Assembly (NCBI GenBank): GCA_963823095.1
Contig: CAWGKI010000019.1
Span: 186,001 to 250,000 of the forward strand
From: CAIVVT01 sp963823095
GTDB taxonomy: Bacteria; Acidobacteriota; Terriglobia; Bryobacterales; Bryobacteraceae
DNA: 64,000 bases
Reading direction: 5' to 3'
Part shown: positions 55,079 to 62,354 of the stretch, in pieces
Layout of the letters: each line of letters starts with the position of its first letter
How positions within the stretch are numbered: the stretch's first letter is position 1
Translations under genes and position numbers: made by a program
The notes under the pieces: generated by a model
Databases searched by the model: none
The model's input: only the letters and a program-made list of their open reading frames with translations
Told to the model about the DNA's origin: nothing

Positions 55079-55870
55079 CTAGTCGAGTTCCGGATCCGCA
55101 ACAACCCGCACAAACTCCCCGACGGTCTCGTAGCTCTTCTCCGCCGACAGTTCGTACTCCTGATACTCAGGGTTGTCCGAGTGCATCCGCAGCCGTTCAT
55201 GTTCCCAGCCCCCGCTGGTCTGCTTCTTGTGGCTCTCGTAGCGCTTGATGGCGAAACGGCCCATCCCGCCTTCGTCCGTCATCTCATGCACCAGCATGAT
55301 CTTGCCGCCGCGGCTGCCCGCATAGTACTTGCGGAACAGGCACAGCGAACCGTCCGGGATTTCGGGCTCCATCGAGTGGCCGTGGATGCGCACCAGGAAG
55401 TAGTCCTTGCTCATCCTCACACCGTCCACGTCGACCCACTCTTCGCGGTCCGTCTCGGGATTGTCGATCATCGGCCCGGCCGCGGCGAAGCAACGCACCG
55501 GCAGGTGGGTTTGATAAGGCTTCGCAGCGCTCCGCACGTCCCGGGCATAGAGCGTCTGGGCGGTGCGCTCCAGATCGATGGCCAACGACTTCATGGGAGG
55601 GCCGCAGCGGAAGGCATTCGAGAAGTCGGCGTCGATCCAGGCGAGAAACGCCCGCACGCCCATCTCCAGGGCTTTGTCCGTGAGATCGCCGGCAATGGCT
55701 TCCAAAACCTCAGCCTCTTCGCCCGCGTATTCCGCCCAATCGCGCCGGAAACGAAATGCGATTTCGTTTGCTTCCGGGTCCGCCACCAGCACGCCGCAGT
55801 TCTCGCCCAGGGCCTCGAAGACCCGGTACTCGACGTTCCGCATGGCGAGCACTGGCATGTTGGTCGTCAC
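55079..55870 (-). CDS. S24/LexA-like peptidase-domain protein without a DNA-binding domain
   Basis: 263 residues. The C-terminal half is an S24 self-cleavage domain: catalytic Ser166 in VRIHGHSMEPEIPDGS and Lys209 in RFAIKRYESH, with a possible cleavage site CFAA|AGPM around 130. The N-terminal ~110 residues are helical and charged (NEIAFRFRRDWAEYAGEEAEVL, SFSN replaced by DADFSNAF) and carry no helix-turn-helix. It may be a regulator controlled by another protein, or a processing peptidase. It is between asnB and the VWFA gene on the same strand. Confidence 0.8.
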   Translation of the reverse strand: MTTNMPVLAMRNVEYRVFEALGENCGVLVADPEANEIAFRFRRDWAEYAGEEAEVLEAIAGDLTDKALEMGVRAFLAWIDADFSNAFRCGPPMKSLAIDLERTAQTLYARDVRSAAKPYQTHLPVRCFAAAGPMIDNPETDREEWVDVDGVRMSKDYFLVRIHGHSMEPEIPDGSLCLFRKYYAGSRGGKIMLVHEMTDEGGMGRFAIKRYESHKKQTSGGWEHERLRMHSDNPEYQEYELSAEKSYETVGEFVRVVADPELD

Positions 55871-55990
55871 TCTCAGTATGGCCCGGAAGCGAACATCCCT
55901 GGCTCGCTGCCCATCTAACTGCTCCCGACAAAAAGGCGAAACGGTCTTATCGGCCGCCGAACGCTGCGCTGCACGCTTTCTCGCCGAAAT

Positions 55991-57106
55991 TTACGGGATC
56001 TGCGGGAAATAGCCTTCGCGCGCCCGTACCTTCACGTTTGGCAGGCTCACGCGCACTTCGATCCTGCGGAACTTCTTCGCCACGTCGGTCTCCTCCGGCA
56101 CGTAGCGCAAGATGTACTGCAATTGGATCTCGCCCGCCGTCGCCGCGATTGCGTCCACAATCCCGTTCATGATCGCCGAAGCATACCCGCCGGTGCCGAC
56201 CGTTAACGCGAAGTTGCCTGCGTCCTGAGGCTTCGACAGGTATCCGTCCACGTCCTTGTAAATGTTTTCGAGCGGGTAGACCACGCGGCCGCCCGTGGCG
56301 TTGGTCAGCCGCCTCAGCCGCTCATCCCCTTCGGAATAGAAGCCGAACGAGGTCGTGGAAACGCCATAGATGGTCACCAGGTTGCGTTGCGCGATCTCCA
56401 GCACTTCGTCGAGCGTCTTCTTGCTCGCCGTGTCGTGGCCGTCGCCTACGATGACCAGCACGCGCCGAGGCTCGATCGGTTCGCCCTTCACCAGCGTCCT
56501 GCTCGTGCAGGCCTGGTAGACCGCGTCGTACAGTGCCGCGCCGCCGCCGGGCTTCAGCTTCCTCACCCGCTCCAGCAGCTTCTCCGGGTCCGTGGTGGTG
56601 TTCACCATCAACTCAGCTTCGGTCGAGTAGCCGATCAGGTAGCCGCTGAACCGGGGGTCGATCTTCCCGTCCGGGGACAGCGTCGCCAGGATCAGATCCT
56701 GAATCGCCTCGCGCAGTTTGTCCCATTGAATCCGATTTGTGTTGCTCAGGTCGATCAGGTAGCCGATCACCACGGGCTGATTCCGCTCGCGGCTGAAGAA
56801 GGCGATCTTCTGCTGCTTGCCGTTGTCGAACAACTCGAAATCGCGCTGATCGAGATTCGTCACGAACTTGCCCTTATCGTCCGTCACGGTCACTGGGACG
56901 ATCACCTCGGAAATGCCCGTGCGGAACGACTGCGCCGCCTTAGGATCCGCGGGTTGCGCCGACTTGGGGACCGAGGCCGCCGCCTCGGGCGACGGCGCGG
57001 GCGAGGCTGGAGGCTGGCCCTGCCGCGCCATAGCTGGCGTCAGTAACATCCACGCCAGCGCGAACAGGCCTGCCATCGGGATTCTTGAAGCTATGAAATA
57101 CATCAA
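55991..57106 (-). CDS. VWFA-related acidobacterial domain protein
   Basis: 371 residues: signal/anchor (about 10-27), Pro/Ala-rich linker, then VPVTVTDDKGKFVTNLDQRDFELFDNGKQQKI, the signature N-terminal part of the acidobacterial VWFA-related family, and a von Willebrand A domain with MIDAS-like DLSNTNR (about 118-124), GYLIGYST, ALYDAVYQAC and IVGDGHDTASKKTLDEVLEIA. The C-terminus returns to beta structure (RRIEVRVSLPNVKVRAREGYFP). Such proteins are cell-surface adhesins or assembly factors of unknown partners. Confidence 0.9.
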   Translation of the reverse strand: MMYFIASRIPMAGLFALAWMLLTPAMARQGQPPASPAPSPEAAASVPKSAQPADPKAAQSFRTGISEVIVPVTVTDDKGKFVTNLDQRDFELFDNGKQQKIAFFSRERNQPVVIGYLIDLSNTNRIQWDKLREAIQDLILATLSPDGKIDPRFSGYLIGYSTEAELMVNTTTDPEKLLERVRKLKPGGGAALYDAVYQACTSRTLVKGEPIEPRRVLVIVGDGHDTASKKTLDEVLEIAQRNLVTIYGVSTTSFGFYSEGDERLRRLTNATGGRVVYPLENIYKDVDGYLSKPQDAGNFALTVGTGGYASAIMNGIVDAIAATAGEIQLQYILRYVPEETDVAKKFRRIEVRVSLPNVKVRAREGYFPQIP

Positions 57107-57421
57107 CTTGGGCTCGCCCTTCGATTATAGACGGGGCGCGTGCCCTACTGCGTTCCAGGCATCCGGAGCAAAGCCCGTTTTGAGCCGCTTCGCGGGGCCT
57201 TCGCCAAAGCGGAATTCGGTCTCCGGCCTCGGCGCCCACCGTGCGAGTGCTTGGGCATGGCGCGGTGCGCGAAGAGCCCCCGCCACGCCCGTGATCGCGA
57301 ATTGTTCCGCGGCGAGACTCCGCCTAACGGCAATACCGGTCACTTTGTGGAACATCCCTCGCCTGGCGTCGTCTGGTACCCTGCCACACATGACAGACGA
57401 CGCAAGCGATCGTCTGTCCTA
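57107..57421. other. Intergenic region between KdgK-like and VWFA genes
   Basis: 315 bp, no supported gene. A 9-bp perfect hairpin GACAGACGA/TCGTCTGTC (57392-57418, loop 9 nt) lies 4 bp beyond the stop of the kinase on its 3' side and may end that transcript. Confidence 0.55.
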
Positions 57422-58459
57422 CTAGCGCTGGACCCGACCGCTGCCGCCGCCCTTGATCAGCGCTTCCACTTCGGCCTTCGTGAAGCGGTTGAAATCGCCG
57501 GGGATCGAGTGCTTCAGACACGACGCAGCCACGGCGAATTCGAGCGCGTCCTTAGGCGAACTCAAGTTCAGCAGGCCGTAGATCAGCCCGCCGCCGAACG
57601 CGTCGCCGCCGCCCACGCGGTCCACGATGTGCGTTATGTCGTAGTGCGAACTCAGGATGAACTCCTCGCCCGTGTGCAGGCACGCCGACCAGCCGTTGTG
57701 CGACGCCGAGAAACTCTCGCGCAGCGTAATGGCGATCGCCTTCACATTCGGGTAGGTGGTGAGCACCTTTTCCGCCAGTGCTCTGTACTTCTCCGATTCC
57801 AGCTTGCCCGATTCGACGTTGACGCCGGCCTCGATCCCCAAGGCCTTCTGCACGTCCTCTTCGTTGGCGATGACGTAATCGACGTACTTCGTCACCTCCG
57901 ACATAACTTCCTTGGAGGTCTTGCCGTACTTCCACAGGTTCTTGCGGTAGTTCAGATCCACCGAGACCGTGACGCCCGCCTCGCGCGCGGCATGCACGCT
58001 TTCCAGTGTCAGGTCCGCGCAGCTTTGCGTCAGCGCGGGCGTGATGCCGGTGACGTGGAACCAGGCCGCATCGCTGAAGATCGCCGCCCAATCGAAGTCG
58101 CCCGGTTTGGCCAGTGCGATGGAGGAGTTCGCGCGGTCGTAGGTGACCTTCGACGGACGCTGATTCGCGCCGCTCTCGACGAAGTAGATGCCGAACCGTC
58201 CGGCGCCGGGCTTGATGGCCGAAACGTCGATGCCGAAGCCGCGCATCTGGTACAGGAACGCGTCGGTGATCGGGTTGTTCGCGGGCAACGCGGTCACGTA
58301 GCGCGCGGCCTGTCCGTAGTTGGCGAGCGATACCGCCACATTGGCCTCGCCTCCGCCGAACGTCGCCTGCATCAGCGGCGAGGTGAGAAAGCGTTCGAAT
58401 CCGGGCGGGGCCAGGCGCAGCATGATCTCGCCGAACGTAACGACAGGCTTCTGGGACAT
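57422..58459 (-). CDS. PfkB-family sugar kinase, 2-dehydro-3-deoxygluconokinase-like
   Basis: 345 residues from ATG 58459. N-terminal VVTFGEIMLRLAPPGFERFLTS matches KDG/KDGal kinases, then ATFGGGEANVAVSLANYG (signature 1), VDLNYRKNLW, VIANEEDVQKALG and signature 2 IVDRVGGGDAFGGGLIYGLL with the catalytic Asp. It phosphorylates 2-keto-3-deoxy-gluconate in uronate breakdown. No KDPG aldolase is nearby. It follows the RidA-like secreted protein gene by 13 bp and is probably co-transcribed with it. Confidence 0.88.
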   Translation of the reverse strand: MSQKPVVTFGEIMLRLAPPGFERFLTSPLMQATFGGGEANVAVSLANYGQAARYVTALPANNPITDAFLYQMRGFGIDVSAIKPGAGRFGIYFVESGANQRPSKVTYDRANSSIALAKPGDFDWAAIFSDAAWFHVTGITPALTQSCADLTLESVHAAREAGVTVSVDLNYRKNLWKYGKTSKEVMSEVTKYVDYVIANEEDVQKALGIEAGVNVESGKLESEKYRALAEKVLTTYPNVKAIAITLRESFSASHNGWSACLHTGEEFILSSHYDITHIVDRVGGGDAFGGGLIYGLLNLSSPKDALEFAVAASCLKHSIPGDFNRFTKAEVEALIKGGGSGRVQR

Positions 58460-58472
58460 AAAAGGAATACCT

Positions 58473-59552
58473 CTAATTCGGATTGGAAACTGTGGCGATG
58501 GCCTCGATGGCGAACGAGCCGTCCATCGCGGGCAGCCCCTCAAACACGATGGAGCGGATGCCGGCGGGCTCGCGGGCCGGGTCGAGATACGGCGCCCCCG
58601 TGCGGCGGGCTTGCTCGGCAAGCTGCGGGCTGAGTGGATAAAAACTCAAAAAAATGGCGTTTTTGAGCGTCGAATTGGCGCTTCTTAGCGTTTTTTCGAG
58701 CCTCTCGTAGGCGAGCTTCGCATCTTCATCCGAATACGAGAAGGCCAATTGCGCTCCGGTGAATACCAGTGGCTGCGCCTTGCCGGCCTGGCCCGCATTC
58801 CGCGTTACTACTTCGCACCAGGTCGCTGACTGCAAAGCCACGCGTTGCGGCTGGATCCAGGACACGTCTTCCAGGTGAAGATGCCCGCCGGCGCCAACGT
58901 TCATGGAACTCGGGGGCAGAATCGGGACGGCGATTTCCAGGCTTTGCACCAGCGGGACGTAGCAGGTTCCGCGCAGCAAATCTCCGCCCAGTTGCCTTAG
59001 CCTTGTCTGCGCGGCCGCGCTCGATTCCGCCTCAAACGACGCGAAACTGACGCCGGCCGGATCGACCGTGTGACCCTGTTGCAGCGTAGCTTCCAGTTGC
59101 ACTTGCGCGCCTTCCAACGGGAGGGCGCCTACCTGAACCGTGGTCACTACGGGCAGGGACAAATGCTTGTCGGCGAACGTCTCGCCGACGAGTTGCGGCA
59201 CTCGCCGCATGTCTCCAGTCCCCGCGACGAACGCGCGAATGCGAACGAATTGAGCGCCATGCGCCTGTCCAATCAACCACTTCAGCCCGTCGCGGGTCTG
59301 TTGGGAGAGCAGTCCGTTGTTCGATAGTGGGGCCAGGAGGAAGCTCAACCGGCTGCCGTCGGCGGGGAGCGCCAAAGGAGGCTGCGGAAGATTCTCCAGG
59401 GCTTGGTTCGGCAACTCGGCTTTCTTGTCTTTCTTCGGTGGACGGATCACCGGGGGCTTTTGGCCCGCGCCGATCTGTAGCGCCGGGCTGGGCGCCTGAG
59501 ACAACAGGAATCCGAAAAGCGCGGGAAGAAAAACTGCAATCCGCCGGTGCAT
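58473..59552 (-). CDS. Secreted protein with RidA-like domain
   Basis: 359 residues from ATG 59552: signal peptide (MHRRIAVFLPALFGFLLSQA), then two or three RidA/YjgF-like modules recognisable by VRIRAFVAGTGDMRRVPQLVGE, LPVVTTVQVGALPLEGAQVQLEA and in the third part AFSYSDEDAKLAYERLEKTL, GIRSIVFEGLPAMDGSFAIEA. RidA enzymes deaminate reactive enamines and are normally cytosolic, so an exported tandem form is unusual. An alternative start at 59567 adds five residues. It lies in an operon with the KdgK-like kinase, divergent from pdxR. Confidence 0.7.
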   Translation of the reverse strand: MHRRIAVFLPALFGFLLSQAPSPALQIGAGQKPPVIRPPKKDKKAELPNQALENLPQPPLALPADGSRLSFLLAPLSNNGLLSQQTRDGLKWLIGQAHGAQFVRIRAFVAGTGDMRRVPQLVGETFADKHLSLPVVTTVQVGALPLEGAQVQLEATLQQGHTVDPAGVSFASFEAESSAAAQTRLRQLGGDLLRGTCYVPLVQSLEIAVPILPPSSMNVGAGGHLHLEDVSWIQPQRVALQSATWCEVVTRNAGQAGKAQPLVFTGAQLAFSYSDEDAKLAYERLEKTLRSANSTLKNAIFLSFYPLSPQLAEQARRTGAPYLDPAREPAGIRSIVFEGLPAMDGSFAIEAIATVSNPN

Positions 59553-59613
59553 AGCGTGACTCAACATCCTATCAAACGCTCGCCCAAAAGGAGTGGATTG
59601 ATCCAGGTAGGCC

Positions 59614-59629
59614 AAAGTGGTATGGTTTG
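59614..59629 (+). promoter_or_regulatory. Candidate PdxR-type site
   Basis: AAAGTGGTATGGTTTGG contains AAAGTGG, the core reported for PdxR operators, within an imperfect CCAAA..TTTGG palindrome. A partial second AGTGG lies 24 bp upstream. The site is just before the pdxR-like start. Confidence 0.45.
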
Positions 59630-59634
59630 GTTCT

Positions 59635-61138
59635 ATGAGCCGGTTGCCGAAGCTCGACGCGATGCTCGAAGAGCCTCTCTACCGGCAGCTCTTTCAGTTC
59701 TTTCGCGACGAGATTCTCTCGCGCCGCTTGCCGCCCGGCAGCCGCATGCCGCCAACCCGCGAACTGGCCGCTCAAATCGGATTGAACCGCATCACCATTT
59801 CCTCGGCTTACGAGCTGCTGGAGAGCGAGGGGCTGATCCGCACCCATGTCGGGCGGGGCAGCTTTGTCGCCGTCCCCGGGCAGCTCTTCGAGGACGCGCG
59901 CGAGGCGGCTGCGAACGCCGGGATGGATTGGGAAGAGCGCTTGAGCGACTGGCCCGCCGCCGACCAGCCGGCGAGCGTGCCGGGCGAGATTTCGATCAGC
60001 TTTGCCACCGCCCGTCCGTCCGAACAGCTCTTTCCGGTGGAGGCCTTTCGCCAGACCTGCCGGGAGGTTCTGGATAGCCCGGAAGCTCCTTCGATTCTGC
60101 AACTTGGCTCGCCTCACGGCTACCCGCCGCTGCGTCACCGCCTGATGGACCAGGGCCGCTCGCGCGGTCTGTTCGGCGAGGACGACGACCTGCTGGTGAC
60201 CAACGGTTGCCAGCAGGCGTTGGACCTGTTGCAGCGATTGCTCGTGAAGCCGGGCGAGACCGTGCTGGTGGAGGATCCGATCTATCCCGGCATGCGCAAC
60301 GTCTTTGCGCGGGCCGGGGTCCGGCTGTTGGGCGTGCCGGTCGGCTCGCAGGGCGTAGATCTGGACGTCCTGGCCCGTCTGGTGCGTAGCGAGCGGCCGA
60401 GCCTGCTGGTGGTCACGCCGAACTTCCAGAATCCGACCGGCGTTACGATGCCCGAAGCCGCGCGCCGCGAACTGCTGCGGATTGCCGGGGCTTCGTCGCT
60501 GCCCATCGTCGAAAACGACATCTACGGCGAACTGCGCTACGTCGGCGCAGAAGTGCCGACGCTCAAGGCGCTCGACAATGCCGGTCTGGTGATTCAGGTG
60601 AAGAGCTTCTCCAAGCTGGCCTTCCCCGGCCTGCGCGTGGGCTGGGTAACCGGTCCTCGGCCGGTGATTCGGCGGCTGGCGGAGTTGAAGCAGGTGACGG
60701 ACCTGCACACCGACCATCTGTCACAGGCCGTCTTGCTGCACTTCGACCGCTCGGGACGCCTGGAAGAGCATCGCGGCAGGATTCTTGAAGCGGGGCGTAT
60801 CCGGCTCGCCGCCGTATTGGCGGCTTGTGCCCAATATCTTGCCCGCGGGCGCGAAGTTCACGCGTCCGGAGGGCGGCATGAATTTGTGGGTGAGATTACC
60901 GGAGCCGTTGGACGCGGCGGCGCTGTTGCCCGCGGCGCAACAGCTCGGCGTGGCGTATTTGCCGGCTTCCTTGTTCGAAGTTTCGCAGCGGCAGCCGGGC
61001 GGGTTCCGCTTGAGTTTTGCCGGGTTGGCCGTGGAGCGCATCGAGCGCGGGCTGATGCTCCTCGGCAGGGTTTTTCAAACAGGCCTGGAGCAGGCGCGAG
61101 CGTCTCGCCGCGAGGATCCCGCTCCGGCCATCGTGTGA
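59635..61138 (+). pseudogene. MocR/PdxR-like regulator (GntR + aminotransferase), split by one base
   Basis: Two frames join to a ~500-residue MocR-type regulator: an N-terminal GntR winged helix (LYRQLFQFFRDEILSRRLPPGS, TRELAAQIGLNRITISSAYELLESEGLI) and a fold-type I aminotransferase domain with TPNFQNPTGVTM, ENDIYGELRY and the PLP lysine in VKSFSKLAFPGLRVGWV. The C-terminus FTRPEGGMNLWVRLPEPLDA is in another frame; removing one C from CCC at 60830-60832 joins them (AVLAACANILPAG). pdxS follows directly, so this is probably PdxR, which senses PLP and controls its synthesis. Confidence 0.85.
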
Positions 61139-61165
61139 GGTTCTTAAAGAAAGGGGCATTGAGCC

Positions 61166-62053
61166 ATGAATTACCTGGATGACAGTTTTCGAGTGAAGAT
61201 CGGCCTGGCCGAGATGTTGAAGGGCGGCGTCATCATGGACGTCACGAACGCGGAGCAGGCGGCGATCGCGGAAAAGGCCGGCGCCTGTGCCGTAATGGCG
61301 CTGGAGCGCGTTCCTTCCGACATTCGCCGCGACGGCGGCGTGGCGCGCATGTCCGCCATCAGCAAAATCCGCGAGATCATGGCCACGGTTTCCATCCCGG
61401 TGATGGCCAAGTGCCGCATCGGTCACTTCGTCGAGGCGCGGGTGCTGGAAGCCCTCGAAGTCGACTACATCGACGAAAGCGAAGTGCTGACGCCGGCCGA
61501 CGAAGAGTTCCACATCGACAAGCGCAACTTCAAAGTGCCGTTCGTCTGCGGTTGCAGAAATCTTGGCGAAGCGTTGCGGCGCATCGCGGAAGGCGCGGCC
61601 ATGATTCGCACCAAGGGCGAGGCGGGCTCGGGCAACATCGTCGAGGCCGTGCGGCACATGCGCACCGTCGTGAAAGAGATGAAGCAGCTCACGGTGCTGG
61701 GCCACGAGGAACTGGTCGCCGCGGCGAAGAATCTGGGCGCGCCGCTTGAGCTGGTGGAGTACATCCACGAGCATGGCAGACTGCCCGTGCCGAACTTTTC
61801 GGCGGGTGGAGTTGCCACTCCGGCCGATGCCGCGCTGTGCCGCCAACTGGGTGCGGAAGCGGTCTTCGTCGGCAGCGGTATTTACAAGTCGTCCGATCCC
61901 GAGAAGCGCGCCAAGGCGATCGTGAAAGCATGCACGCACTTCAACGACCCCATGGCCGTGCTCGAAGCGAGCGAAGAACTGGGCGATGCGATGCCCGGTC
62001 TCGAGATTGGGAAGATCCCCGAAGGCGAACTGCTCCAGACCCGCGGCTGGTAG
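61166..62053 (+). CDS. pdxS: Pyridoxal 5'-phosphate synthase subunit PdxS
   Basis: 295 residues, the (beta/alpha)8 PLP synthase subunit that makes PLP from ribose 5-phosphate, glyceraldehyde 3-phosphate and glutamine-derived ammonia. Key residues are Asp25 (GVIMDVT), Lys82 (MAKCRIGHFVEARVLEALEVD) forming the ribose imine, and Lys150 (IRTKGEAGSGNIVEAV). GGVATPADAAL and VFVGSGIYKSSDP form the phosphate sites. The partner glutaminase pdxT is not next to it in this window. It follows the regulator by 27 bp and ends in a terminator. Confidence 0.97.
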   Translation: MNYLDDSFRVKIGLAEMLKGGVIMDVTNAEQAAIAEKAGACAVMALERVPSDIRRDGGVARMSAISKIREIMATVSIPVMAKCRIGHFVEARVLEALEVDYIDESEVLTPADEEFHIDKRNFKVPFVCGCRNLGEALRRIAEGAAMIRTKGEAGSGNIVEAVRHMRTVVKEMKQLTVLGHEELVAAAKNLGAPLELVEYIHEHGRLPVPNFSAGGVATPADAALCRQLGAEAVFVGSGIYKSSDPEKRAKAIVKACTHFNDPMAVLEASEELGDAMPGLEIGKIPEGELLQTRGW

Positions 62054-62070
62054 GGGCATCCGCCCCTTTT
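62053..62070 (+). terminator. Terminator of pdxS
   Basis: GGGGC-ATCC-GCCCC followed by TTTT, beginning at the stop codon. A second hairpin, AAGCCAGGCC-GTT-GGCCTGGCTT (62076-62098), follows and could back it up. Confidence 0.6.
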
Positions 62071-62354
62071 GTGCCAAGCCAGGCCGTTGGCCTGGCTTGA
62101 GCGCGGCGCTGCGGCGACATGGCCGAAACGGAGCCGTGACCGTGAGGGAGCGGTTGTAGCGTTGTTTTTCGTCTGTGCAAGAGCAGCTCGTTGGCAAATG
62201 ACGCAGGTCAATCATCGCTCTCTGACGGTCACGGCTCCGCCCCCTGGGAACGCCGATCTCCAGATCGGCTTAATCGACCGCGAGAGCGGCAAGTTAGTCT
62301 GAGGAGCCGGACCAGGCGGTCCGGCGCAGACGTGGGCGTCCGCCGTACTTTGCA
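62071..62354. other. Convergent intergenic region with hairpins
   Basis: 284 bp between the convergent pdxS and transglutaminase genes. Contains the 10-bp hairpin at 62076-62098 and cassette G; no supported gene. Confidence 0.5.
62243..62348. repeat. Hairpin cassette G
   Basis: CCTGGGAACGCCGATCTCCA (shared with cassettes C and E), GCCGGACCAGGCGGTCCGGC, and an inverted copy of the cassette F phrase (62329-62348). Shows that cassette types recombine with each other. Confidence 0.7.

Noticed and set aside
57140..58633. Long plus-strand open frame of 497 codons
   Set aside because: It lies opposite the KdgK-like kinase, whose motifs are complete, and its own translation is low-complexity Arg/His-rich with no family match.
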